Below, in pieces: positions 37,117 to 43,617 of a stretch of DNA of 44,768 bases. Position numbers and translations under genes: made by a program. A model generated the notes under the pieces. That model was not told where the DNA came from, made no database searches, and was given only the letters and a program-made list of their open reading frames with translations. The stretch comes from Minisyncoccota bacterium. GTDB taxonomy: Bacteria; Patescibacteriota; Minisyncoccia; Phycocordibacterales; UBA9973. The stretch lies in assembly GCA_018061035.1 (NCBI GenBank), contig JAGOUX010000006.1:1-44768 (forward strand), written 5' to 3'. Every line of letters begins with the position of its first letter. Position 1 is the first letter of the stretch.

Positions 37117-38094
37117 ACTTATGATAATATCATTTCTTTGTCAAATTTGCTTCTATCATGGCGAGAGTTCCTAGCTGGTAAGAGAAAACGTAAAGATGTG
37201 GAGGAATTTTCAGTTAATCTAACGGACAACATTCTTTCTTTGCATCAAGATTTGAAAAATAAAACATATATACATGCTGGGTATCATGCATTTAACATAT
37301 CAGATCCAAAACCAAGGAACATTCACAAGGCCACCGTCCGAGACCGATTACTCCACCACGCAATCTATCGAATCCTGTACCCTCATTTTGATAAAAAGTT
37401 TATTTTCGACTCATACTCCTGCCGAGTAGATAAAGGCACCCACAAAGCCATAAATAGATTCCGCACTTTTTCTAGAATGGTTTCCAAAAACAACACTAAA
37501 ACCTGCTTCATATTAAAGTGCGACATCAGAAAATTCTTCGCCAACATAGACCACCAGATCCTCAAGTCCATACTGTCAAGGGGCATCCTCGACATAGATA
37601 CTCTCTGGCTACTTGGGCAGGTTATAGACAGTTTCCAACCAAATCATATTTACGCTATAGCTGATATAAGAAAAGGCTTACCACTAGGTAATTTAACCTC
37701 ACAACTTTTGGTTAATATATACATGAATGAGTTTGATCAGTATATGAAAAGAGAACTGAAAGTGAAATATTATATTCGCTATGCGGATGATTTTGTGATC
37801 CTGAGTGAAAATAAAAAATATTTAGAAGATTTGCTACAATATATCGTAGTATTTTTGGAAGAAAAATTAAAACTACAACTTCACCCAGACAAGGTATTTA
37901 TTAAAACTTTTACTTCAGGTGTAGATTTTCTCGGCTGGGTGCATTTTTCCAGGCATAGAGTATTGCGGACAGCGACGAAGCGACGGATGCTGAAGAATTT
38001 GAAATGGAATCCGAGTGAAGAGTCGAAAAAGTCGTATTTGGGAATGCTTTCGCATGGGAATGGGTATAAATTGGGAATGATACTAAAACCCTAA
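37048..38094 (+). CDS. diversity-generating retroelement reverse transcriptase
   Basis: Copies the template RNA with errors at A and feeds the cDNA into the variable repeat. The conserved domain begins at HTYDNIISLSNLLLSWREFL (from 37114), with VRDRLLHHAIYRILYP, FDSYSCRVDKGTHKAI, LKCDIRKFFANIDHQIL, the retroelement-type LPLGNLTSQL (SQ instead of the SP of group II intron enzymes), the catalytic YYIRYADDFVILS and FLGWVHFSRHRVLR. No ATG is in frame before the domain; TTG 37048 reads through the GA repeat, and an ATT at 37108 is the only near alternative. ATG 37011 would be in frame with one more GA unit. Start therefore uncertain. Confidence 0.92.
   Translation: MILERTEASRERERESRSAGIFHTYDNIISLSNLLLSWREFLAGKRKRKDVEEFSVNLTDNILSLHQDLKNKTYIHAGYHAFNISDPKPRNIHKATVRDRLLHHAIYRILYPHFDKKFIFDSYSCRVDKGTHKAINRFRTFSRMVSKNNTKTCFILKCDIRKFFANIDHQILKSILSRGILDIDTLWLLGQVIDSFQPNHIYAIADIRKGLPLGNLTSQLLVNIYMNEFDQYMKRELKVKYYIRYADDFVILSENKKYLEDLLQYIVVFLEEKLKLQLHPDKVFIKTFTSGVDFLGWVHFSRHRVLRTATKRRMLKNLKWNPSEESKKSYLGMLSHGNGYKLGMILKP
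37076..37094. repeat. GA dinucleotide microsatellite
   Basis: Nineteen bases of uninterrupted GA lie inside the 5' end of the reverse transcriptase reading frame (encoding RERERE) and, on the other strand, inside the 5' end of avd (encoding LSLSLS). No other such repeat occurs in the window. Confidence 0.95.
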
Positions 38095-38110
38095 TTTATC
38101 AACATTTCTA

Positions 38111-38138
38111 TTGCATTTTTTCTACAACTTGTTATACT
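38111..38138 (+). promoter_or_regulatory. promoter of the SpeA-like gene
   Basis: TTGCAT (38111-38116), 16 bases, TATACT (38133-38138) preceded by TGT. The ATG at 38151 lies 12 bases after the -10, leaving a leader of only a few bases. Confidence 0.65.
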
Positions 38139-38150
38139 TTTGTCAATTAA

Positions 38151-39557
38151 ATGGGACCGACCAAAAAAATTAAAAAGGTGAAAAAGCCCGGCAAGAACTG
38201 GAAGAAATTTTGGAAGCTCGGGGCTGATGAGTTCAATACTCAATTTTTCGGCGTGAACAAGGATGGTGAGATGACTGCTACCGAAGGTCACCACATTTAC
38301 AATATTCATGATCTAGCAAAAAAATACGGCACACCTCTTCAGGTAGTTTTCCCATTCATGATCGAAGACCGATTGAAGGACTTGATCGGATATTTCCAAG
38401 CCTATATTAAGATATTGGGTTACAAAGGTAAATTCTTCTATCACTATCCCATGAAGGTGAATCAGAACAAAGAGTTCATTTTGCCACTTTTGTCTGAGGG
38501 AGCTAATTTGGAGGTGACTTCTGCAAACGAGCTTTGGATTGTGAAGAAATTGTGGGAAGGTGAGAAATTTAATACCAAAATTCGAGTACTCTGCAATGGT
38601 CCAAAGACCCATCAGTATCTCGACCTCGTCGAAGAATTGCGTGGCAAGGGTATGAACATTGTTCCTATTATAGAATCAATGGAAGAATTAGAGCGTATTT
38701 CAAAATACAAAGGTGATGTAGGAGTTCGAGTCGATCTCAATATCAAAGCAGATACTCATTGGGACAAGAAATTTGATCGTTTTGGACTTTCTGAAAAAGA
38801 TGTACTCGATCTCGGTAAGCTCAAAAATCTTAAGATTATGCATTATCACCTTGGTTCTCAAATCAAGACCCAGAAGAGTATTCTCGATGGTGTGAAGCAT
38901 GCATTTAGTATCTATGCCGAGCTACAGAAGACACACCCAAACCTCGACACACTTGATATCGGAGGAGGTTTCGGAGTCCCTTATGAAAAGGTAAAGTTTT
39001 ATACAGCAAAAGGTGTATCAAGCAAGATAATCAAGATTCTTAAAAATCTTTCCGACAAAGCCGGTATCAAGCATCCCAACTTGGCAGTAGAGTGGGGTCA
39101 ATATATTGTCGCTCCTGCTCAGGTCACAATATACAAAGTTATCTCTGAGAAAACTATTCCAAAGGCCAATGCCAAGAGTTGGTATATCGTAGATGGTTCA
39201 TTTATGAACGATCTCAAAGATACCTGGGCTATTCATCAGAAATGGCACACCATACCTGCAAACAATATGCACAGCGCGCTCAAAACTGTATGGCTTGCTG
39301 GTAGTACCTGTGATTCTGACGATAAATACACAGCTGGAGGCAATTATATTTTAATGCCCAAACTGCACGAAGACAGAGATCAATTAATCGCTCTTTTGGA
39401 TACCGGTGCTTATCAGGATGCACTTTCTTCTCATCACTGTCTATTGTCGGCGCCAATGAAAATCGTTGCTCAAGATGGAACTATCAAAATAGTCCGCAAA
39501 AGAGAGACTGCTGACTCTATCGGCAAGCTCTTCGGCTGGAACGGCGACCATAAATAA
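38151..39557 (+). CDS. PLP-dependent decarboxylase, SpeA-like (arginine decarboxylase family)
   Basis: Fold-type III decarboxylase of 468 aa. FFYHYPMKVNQNKEFI holds the PLP lysine, followed by ANLEVTSANELWIV, MHYHLGSQIKTQKS, LDTLDIGGGFGVPYEK, VEWGQYIVAPAQV and GSTCDSDDKY, the last typical of biosynthetic arginine decarboxylase (the DxTCDSDG block). E. coli SpeA is about 660 aa, so the helical insertion and C-terminal extension are reduced. It may supply agmatine for polyamines, but a diaminopimelate or other amino-acid substrate cannot be excluded. No other polyamine gene is nearby. Confidence 0.75.
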   Translation: MGPTKKIKKVKKPGKNWKKFWKLGADEFNTQFFGVNKDGEMTATEGHHIYNIHDLAKKYGTPLQVVFPFMIEDRLKDLIGYFQAYIKILGYKGKFFYHYPMKVNQNKEFILPLLSEGANLEVTSANELWIVKKLWEGEKFNTKIRVLCNGPKTHQYLDLVEELRGKGMNIVPIIESMEELERISKYKGDVGVRVDLNIKADTHWDKKFDRFGLSEKDVLDLGKLKNLKIMHYHLGSQIKTQKSILDGVKHAFSIYAELQKTHPNLDTLDIGGGFGVPYEKVKFYTAKGVSSKIIKILKNLSDKAGIKHPNLAVEWGQYIVAPAQVTIYKVISEKTIPKANAKSWYIVDGSFMNDLKDTWAIHQKWHTIPANNMHSALKTVWLAGSTCDSDDKYTAGGNYILMPKLHEDRDQLIALLDTGAYQDALSSHHCLLSAPMKIVAQDGTIKIVRKRETADSIGKLFGWNGDHK

Positions 39558-39570
39558 GCTAGAATAAGGT

Positions 39571-40041
39571 ATGTCTAAAAAAATAAAAGGCTTATCAAAA
39601 AATGCCTTGTATGTAGTCGCTGTCGTTATTTTTATTTCAATATTTTTGATTACATCTTTCTCTGGTAATCACAAAGTATCCGATATCAAAGAAGTTTCTA
39701 TCGCAGGAAAAAATATAAAAGTCGAGGTGGCTGCATCTCAATCCAGCCAAGAACAAGGGCTCTCTGGTCATATTAGACTAAAAGATGATGAGGGTATGCT
39801 TTTTGCTTTTGACCATTCGGCAAAGTATTATTTCTGGATGAAGGAAATGACTTTTCCCATCGATATTATTTGGATTAGCCAAGACAAAAAGGTAATTTAT
39901 ATAAAACAAAATGCTACGCCCAAAGATGGTTTGAAAACTTTCGGTCCCGATACTGATAGCATGTATGTGCTCGAAGTAAATTCTGGTTTTTCAGATAAGA
40001 ATAATCTTCAAATAGGGGACAAGATAAAGTTTATTTACTAA
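39571..40041 (+). CDS. DUF192 membrane-anchored protein
   Basis: 156 aa. One N-terminal helix (ALYVVAVVIFISIFLITSF) anchors a DUF192 domain: VEVAASQSSQEQGLSGH, EGMLFAFDHSAKYYFWMKEM, PIDIIWISQDKKVIYI, VLEVNSGFSDKNNLQIGDKI. Biochemical function of the family is unknown. TAGAAT at 39560-39565 stands 5 bases before the ATG, so it may have its own leaderless start although it follows the SpeA-like gene by 13 bases. Confidence 0.85.
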   Translation: MSKKIKGLSKNALYVVAVVIFISIFLITSFSGNHKVSDIKEVSIAGKNIKVEVAASQSSQEQGLSGHIRLKDDEGMLFAFDHSAKYYFWMKEMTFPIDIIWISQDKKVIYIKQNATPKDGLKTFGPDTDSMYVLEVNSGFSDKNNLQIGDKIKFIY

Positions 40042-40057
40042 TATAAAATTATGAAGA

Positions 40058-40095
40058 GAAAACTCCGTCATTTCTGACGGAGTTTTCATTTTTTG
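40058..40095 (+). terminator. intrinsic terminator after DUF192
   Basis: GAAAACTCCGTCA pairs completely with TGACGGAGTTTTC around a TTTC loop, followed by ATTTTTT. It also lies at the 3' end of rnpB on the other strand and may serve both. Confidence 0.85.
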
Positions 40096-40096
40096 T

Positions 40097-40428
40097 GCAG
40101 GTATCTATAAGCCGAATTCTGTGTCCTGACCGAAATCAGGATGACAATCATTTATCTAGGCCAGGGATTGCTCCCAAGCTCAAGCGATTCTTCTCTTCTT
40201 GCGAAGAGACACGATCTTGCACAGAGGTAAGGATTTAGCCGTTTCACCCTGATATTTCTATCAGATTATTCCTTGCGGAATCCTAGCCTTTCGGCGTCGG
40301 CGTCTCTGCTCGCACCTATGTATTGCTACATGCGGGCGTTACCCGCTACCATTCCCAGCCTTTTGGGCTTGCGCTGTGTTCGGACTTTCCTCTCTGATAT
40401 TATCAGAGCGATTGTCCAATACCTGCCC
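40097..40428 (-). ncRNA. rnpB: RNase P RNA
   Basis: About 332 nt on the minus strand. Universal pieces are present: GAGAGGAAAGTCCGAACAC near the 5' side, and CAGAATTCGGCTTATAG at the 3' end (40102-40118 region). The 5' GCAGGTAT pairs with the 3' ATACCTGC to close P1. It is the catalytic part of the enzyme that trims tRNA 5' ends. Ends are estimated from P1 pairing and the promoter. Confidence 0.93.
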
Positions 40429-40432
40429 AAAT

Positions 40433-40461
40433 ATCATACAATACTTGCAATTTATTTTCAA
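40433..40461 (-). promoter_or_regulatory. rnpB promoter
   Basis: On the minus strand TTGAAA (40461-40456), 17 bases, TATGAT (40438-40433). Transcription would begin at the GGG near 40428-40426, matching the start of P1. Confidence 0.8.
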
Positions 40462-40473
40462 GTGTGATATACT
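40445..40473 (+). promoter_or_regulatory. strong promoter facing away from rnpB
   Basis: TTGCAA (40445-40450), 17 bases, TATACT (40468-40473) with TGA before the -10. It overlaps the rnpB promoter on the opposite strand and no ordinary gene follows. Confidence 0.75.
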
Positions 40474-40479
40474 ATGGGT

Positions 40480-40560
40480 GTGAGTGTAAGGGTTAAACTT
40501 ACATTTATCGTAAACAACATATGTGCTACAAAAGGCGCCGCAAGGCGTCTTTTGTTTTTT
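40480..40560 (+). ncRNA. candidate small RNA of about 80 nt
   Basis: Bounded by the extended promoter at 40445-40473 and a strong terminator at 40530-40560 (AAAAGGCGCC paired with GGCGTCTTTT, GCAA loop, then GTTTTTT). A second hairpin, TGTAAG with CTTACA (about 40486-40504), lies near the 5' end. An open frame from ATG 40474 exists but would run through the terminator stem, so a non-coding product is more likely. Function unknown. Confidence 0.55.
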
Positions 40561-40583
40561 CAATTTACAATTATTAGAGAGTG

Positions 40584-41543
40584 CTAATGATGATGGCTAT
40601 GACCCAAAGCACTTTTACCCTTGTATCCTTTGAGCAAATATACTGCTAGAAGGGTAGTGATAGGCACAGTGAGCACCAACCCTATGCTTCCGACTATTGT
40701 TCTAACTATTTCTACTGCAAAATGCTCCTGACTCACCACAAATCTAAGAGGGTAATCATAACTCGATATCAATAGTAGTAAAGGCAGAGAAGCGCCGGCA
40801 TAGGCCAATACCAGAGTATTCACCAAGGCCGAGACATGCTCTCTACCTACTCTCATGGCTTTTTGATAGACTTCTTTGTGATTGAGATGGCTAGCAGAAT
40901 TGTATATTTCACTTACTACTGCAGATTGAGTTACTGCGATGTCGTCCAATATTCCCAATACACCTATCAAAATACCACCCAATAATAATCCATGAAAATT
41001 AAGTTTTGTTGCACTTCCCAAGCTCAAGAATAATGCTTCTTCGGTTTCAAAACCAGTCAATTGCATAATCCAAACAGAAAAATAGGCCAATATACCTGTC
41101 AGTATTACAGCAATAATAGTTCCTCCAAATGCCACCGAGGATTCTCGATTGAAGCCGTGGGTAAAATAAATTGCAATAAACAATATCACTGTAGCAAAAC
41201 TGACACTGACTAATATAGGAGAATATCCCTTTGCCAACATGGGGAGTAGTAAATATATTATTACCAAGAATCCTCCCATCAAACTAAGCAAAGATCTAAA
41301 TCCTTGTTTGCCGCCAAAGATCAGGATAGTCAGTGCAAAAACCAAAAATAGTATTCCTATGGGAAACTGTCTATCTCTTTCTCTTACGATATATCTTTCG
41401 ATTTCATCTGGTGTGGAGGTTTTTTCGATAAAGACTACATCTCCTTTTTTCAATTTGATGTAATCATTTTCCAGATTTATGATTTTGCCTTTTTCCAGTC
41501 CATCAATTATTTCTACAGAAAGTGTTTGTGTTAGGATTTCCAA
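40584..41543 (-). CDS. YibE/F-family multipass membrane protein (main part)
   Basis: 319 aa from a TTG at 41543. A short soluble segment (LSVEIIDGLEKGKIINLEND, LKKGDVVFI) typical of the YibE/F N-terminus is followed by about eight membrane helices, with FGGKQGFRSLLSLMGGFLVI, GILIGVLGILDDIAVTQSA and GREHVSALVNTLVLAYAGASLPLLLL as family blocks. It ends in a His-rich tail (GHSHHH). Function of the family is not established; a transporter is suspected. An in-frame TAA separates it from the signal-peptide part directly upstream. Confidence 0.82.
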   Translation of the reverse strand: MEILTQTLSVEIIDGLEKGKIINLENDYIKLKKGDVVFIEKTSTPDEIERYIVRERDRQFPIGILFLVFALTILIFGGKQGFRSLLSLMGGFLVIIYLLLPMLAKGYSPILVSVSFATVILFIAIYFTHGFNRESSVAFGGTIIAVILTGILAYFSVWIMQLTGFETEEALFLSLGSATKLNFHGLLLGGILIGVLGILDDIAVTQSAVVSEIYNSASHLNHKEVYQKAMRVGREHVSALVNTLVLAYAGASLPLLLLISSYDYPLRFVVSQEHFAVEIVRTIVGSIGLVLTVPITTLLAVYLLKGYKGKSALGHSHHH

Positions 41544-41690
41544 TTATTTATCGATTTCTCCTAGGATCTGGCTGTTTTCTTCCTTGATTACTTCAAGCAC
41601 TTTTGCTCTATTCAAATTGATACTTTCTGCGAGCAGGGGACTTGCTACAAGTAATAATACGAGACAGATTAAGATTTTCTTTATTGTCAT
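41544..41690 (-). CDS. signal-peptide segment of the YibE/F gene, cut by an in-frame TAA
   Basis: 48 codons: MTIKKILICLVLLLVASPLL then AESINLNRAKVLEVIKEENS and QILGEIDK, followed by TAA and immediately, in the same frame, by the TTG of the main part. YibE/F proteins normally begin with exactly such a signal peptide and RAKVLEV-like strand, so this is the missing N-terminus. Either the gene is broken, the stop is read through, or translation restarts at TTG. TATAAG lies shortly upstream of the ATG at 41690. Confidence 0.65.
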   Translation of the reverse strand: MTIKKILICLVLLLVASPLLAESINLNRAKVLEVIKEENSQILGEIDK

Positions 41691-41756
41691 TGGCACTTAT
41701 ATATTTTACCACAATGTTTCAAGATTCATTTTACTAAATGAGCAGTTGGCTTGCTT

Positions 41757-41816
41757 ACGGTCCACGCAACAAAAAAGCCCTGCCGAAGCAGGACCTTTTT
41801 TCTACGCGTGGACCGT
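41757..41816 (-). terminator. tRNA-Ala terminator inside a longer inverted repeat
   Basis: On the minus strand a G/C stem closed by a TTCG loop (41771-41801 core, with A- and T-tracts) ends the tRNA-Ala transcript. It is nested in a second inverted repeat: the tRNA 3' end ACGGTCCACGC is matched by its complement at 41757-41767, which comes just after the T-tract. Confidence 0.75.
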
Positions 41817-41881
41817 ACAGGACTCGAACCTGCCACCCCCTCATTGCAAATGAGGTGCTCTACCAGATGAGCTAACGGCCC
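41809..41881 (-). tRNA. tRNA-Ala (anticodon TGC)
   Basis: Acceptor GGGCCGT pairs with ACGGTCC, including the G3-U70 pair that marks alanine tRNAs. Anticodon stem CCTCA/TGAGG with loop TTTGCAA gives TGC. T-loop TTCGAGT. Discriminator A, no encoded CCA. Confidence 0.95.
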
Positions 41882-41898
41882 ATATTTATACAGAGATG

Positions 41899-41927
41899 AT
41901 TATACCTTTTTTTATTCGATAAGACAA
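41899..41927 (-). promoter_or_regulatory. tRNA-Ala promoter
   Basis: On the minus strand TTGTCT (41927-41922), 17 bases, a perfect TATAAT (41904-41899). Confidence 0.75.
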
Positions 41928-41944
41928 GTTTTTTAACGTATAAA

Positions 41945-41974
41945 CCGCGCCAGGGGAAATACTCCCTGGCGCGG
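41945..41974 (-). terminator. GC-rich terminator after the second acquired ORF
   Basis: CCGCGCCAGGG pairs fully with CCCTGGCGCGG. On the minus strand TTTATACG follows. The stem composition matches the GC-rich ORF, not the surrounding genome. Confidence 0.7.
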
Positions 41975-41980
41975 CAAATG

Positions 41981-42358
41981 CTACCGATATCCGAACCACA
42001 AATATACTTCGATGGCGATCGAACAGCAAATCAATACTGATGCGATCGCCGTGAAGGCTTTGTGGATTTCGACCACTGGCGGGTGCTCCCACCCCAATGG
42101 GCTCTTTCGAAGCTTGTGACCGCTGTAGGCCCCCACGCCCAGAAAACCGAGAACCAGCACTCGAAGCACCAAATCAGTGGTAGACATGATGCTTGTGCCG
42201 AAAATCATTGCTTCTCGCACCGCTGCGAGGTACACCGTCGAGATGGCCGCGAATAGCACCATCCCACCGAGGAGAGCGTGTTTCCTAGTTCGCACCGCCG
42301 GCGCGAACGAGAGATACACGATCACCATGAACATTGCCAACAACACCAGTAGCCCCAT
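41981..42358 (-). CDS. GC-rich small membrane protein, probably acquired
   Basis: 125 aa, not recognised. Four predicted membrane helices (LLVLLAMFMVIVYLSFAP, HALLGGMVLFAAISTVYLAA, DLVLRVLVLGFLGVGAY, AFTAIASVLICCSIAIEVYLWFG), reminiscent of DUF420-like or cytochrome-subunit proteins but without clear heme ligands. GAGGGGG stands shortly before the ATG, a strong Shine-Dalgarno. GC content and codon choice resemble the ORF at 8756 and not the neighbours. It lies between two tRNA genes, a common landing place for foreign DNA. Confidence 0.62.
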   Translation of the reverse strand: MGLLVLLAMFMVIVYLSFAPAVRTRKHALLGGMVLFAAISTVYLAAVREAMIFGTSIMSTTDLVLRVLVLGFLGVGAYSGHKLRKSPLGWEHPPVVEIHKAFTAIASVLICCSIAIEVYLWFGYR

Positions 42359-42429
42359 GCGACCCCCTCAAAGAATTTCATCTGGAAATAGATTACTAAA
42401 ACATGATTGAAATGTAAAGTCCACCCCTG

Positions 42430-42457
42430 TTGTTTTTTGGCTGATTTCTGCTACTAT
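42430..42457 (+). promoter_or_regulatory. tRNA-Asn promoter
   Basis: TTGTTT (42430-42435), 16 bases, TACTAT (42452-42457) preceded by TGC. Confidence 0.6.
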
Positions 42458-42487
42458 GTTAGGAGTTCTTTTAGTAATTGAATACAT

Positions 42488-42559
42488 TCGGGAGTAGCTC
42501 AGCGGTAGAGCGATCGCCTGTTAAGCGATTGGTCGTAGGTTCGATCCCTACCTCCCGAG
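42488..42559 (+). tRNA. tRNA-Asn (anticodon GTT)
   Basis: Acceptor TCGGGAG pairs with CTCCCGA, D-arm GCTC/GAGC, anticodon stem ATCGC/GCGAT with loop CTGTTAA giving GTT, T-arm GTAGG/CCTAC with loop TTCGATC, discriminator G. No encoded CCA. A substrate of the Tgt enzyme encoded in this window, and the anchor of the cassette array that follows. Confidence 0.96.
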
Positions 42560-42620
42560 CATTGGAAATAACCTTATAAAATAAAGGTATTTTTTTCTAC
42601 CACAAATCAAGTTCGAACCT
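42557..42620 (+). repeat. 64-nt array spacer, copy S0 (includes tRNA-Asn terminator)
   Basis: Begins with GAGC (last bases of the tRNA gene) and ends GTTCGAACCT. It contains a terminator, ACCTT paired with AAGGT then seven T (42567-42596). About 44 of 64 positions agree with the spacer at 44040-44103. Confidence 0.75.
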
Positions 42621-42640
42621 AGTGAGTTTTTGTGTATAAT
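42612..42640 (+). promoter_or_regulatory. racemase promoter, leaderless
   Basis: TTCGAA (42612-42617), 17 bases, TATAAT (42635-42640); ATG 42647 follows 6 bases later. The -35 lies in the right edge of the S0 spacer. Confidence 0.6.
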
Positions 42641-42646
42641 ATAGAT

Positions 42647-43333
42647 ATGAAAACTATAGGAATAATTGGTGGGTTAGGACCAGAAACAACTTCCGAGTTT
42701 TATTTGGATATTGTTTTTTCTTGTCAAAAAAAGAACAAAACTGCTAGACCTGCAATTCTTATATCTAGTGTTCCTTTGCCTTACCAAATAGAGGAAGATT
42801 TAATTCTAAAAAATGAGGGTTCTGAGCGTTATATTCCTTTCCTGACACAAGAAGCAAAACGGCTAGAAAAAGCAGGTGCTGATTTTATAGTAATGCCTTG
42901 CAACTCCTTGCACGTCTTTATAGAAGACATAAGGAAAGCAGTTTCAATTCCTGTATTAAGTATTGTTGAAGAAACCGTTAAGTTTCTCAAATCTGAAAAT
43001 ATGCATAGGGTTGGCATAGTTTCAACATCTGCCACAATTAAAAATAAATTATACGAAAATGCTTTTGTTGAAAGTAATATAGGATACATTACCCCTAATG
43101 AATTACAGCAGGCAAAGATGGGTAAGTTTATTCTCAATCTCGTTACTGGTCAGCAGAAAAATCAAGACAGAGAAGAGCTTATCAATATAATAAATGATTT
43201 TGAAGATAAGGACTTAGATTGTGTTATTTTAGCTTGCACCGACTTACAACTACTTATACCTCATCATCCTACACTCAAAATCTTTGATACAATGAAAATA
43301 TTAGCTGATGCAACAGTTAAAGGCATTCTTTAA
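42647..43333 (+). CDS. aspartate/glutamate racemase-family protein
   Basis: 228 aa, full length for the family. IGIIGGLGPETTSEFYLDIV opens the fold; the two catalytic cysteines are in VMPCNSLHVFI and ILACTDLQLLIP. It likely interconverts L- and D-aspartate (or a related acid), relevant to cell-wall or D-amino-acid metabolism. A GTG at 42632 would add five residues but lies before the -10 hexamer, so ATG 42647 is chosen. First protein gene of the array; its flanks are unrelated to other metabolic genes. Confidence 0.85.
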   Translation: MKTIGIIGGLGPETTSEFYLDIVFSCQKKNKTARPAILISSVPLPYQIEEDLILKNEGSERYIPFLTQEAKRLEKAGADFIVMPCNSLHVFIEDIRKAVSIPVLSIVEETVKFLKSENMHRVGIVSTSATIKNKLYENAFVESNIGYITPNELQQAKMGKFILNLVTGQQKNQDREELINIINDFEDKDLDCVILACTDLQLLIPHHPTLKIFDTMKILADATVKGIL

Positions 43334-43381
43334 TAATAGCTATTCGAACATCATCCCAGGTTCGGAGCTCGTTAAAATCTT

Positions 43382-43411
43382 AGGCCACCTTCGGGTGGTC
43401 TTTGATTTTTT
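43382..43411 (+). terminator. terminator of the racemase unit
   Basis: AGGCCACC pairs with GGTGGTCT around TTCG, followed by TTGATTTTTT. An outer helix (GAGCTC, AAAATC with GATTTT, GAGCTC) encloses it. Confidence 0.8.
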
Positions 43412-43539
43412 GAGCTCGGGAGAGAAAGCCAACTGCTTGGCTTTCGTGTAGGGAGCGAAAAGCTTTTCGTTATGAATTGAAAATTCATCGAAAAGGTATA
43501 CTGCCCCTGTAAGGGGAGATCACCCTACCTCCCGAGCTC
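43412..43539 (+). ncRNA. tRNA-Asn-like structured RNA
   Basis: 128 nt closed by a perfect 11-bp helix (GAGCTCGGGAG with CTCCCGAGCTC) whose inner 7 bp are identical to the tRNA-Asn acceptor. Inside: hairpin GAAAGCC/GGCTTTC in place of a D-arm; GTAGGG (43448-43453) with CCCTAC (43523-43528), matching the tRNA T-stem; then CTTTTCG/CGAAAAG continued by ATGAATT/AATTCAT (43463-43495), and CCCCT/AGGGG (43504-43516). No anticodon arm and no reading frame. Looks like a tRNA-Asn relative rebuilt into another RNA. No promoter is obvious. Confidence 0.6.
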
Positions 43540-43617
43540 GTAAATAATCTTATTTTTCAAGGTTCAATTTTCCTACAAACTTAGGAAGCTCGAACCTATG
43601 ATATACTTGTGAGATAA

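Larger units (their letters stand above)
43342..43597 (+). repeat. array element R1 to spacer S1 (attC-like)
   Basis: Left edge: 27 bases (43342-43368) of the form TTCGAACATCATCCC then AGGTTCGGAGC. Right edge: a 64-nt spacer (43534-43597) from GAGC to GCTCGAACCT. The edges are complementary (AGGTTCG with CGAACCT; ATCAT with ATGAT just beyond), with a bulged G on one side. Between them are a terminator and the tRNA-like RNA. Confidence 0.7.

Noticed and set aside
37048-38094. Group II intron or retron reverse transcriptase
   Set aside because: The LGNLTSQ signature, lack of maturase/endonuclease domains, and the neighbouring TR/VR pair identify a diversity-generating retroelement instead.
40474-40584. 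Small protein starting right after the promoter at 40468-40473
   Set aside because: The frame runs through the terminator stem and T-tract and has no recognisable features; a small RNA is the simpler reading.
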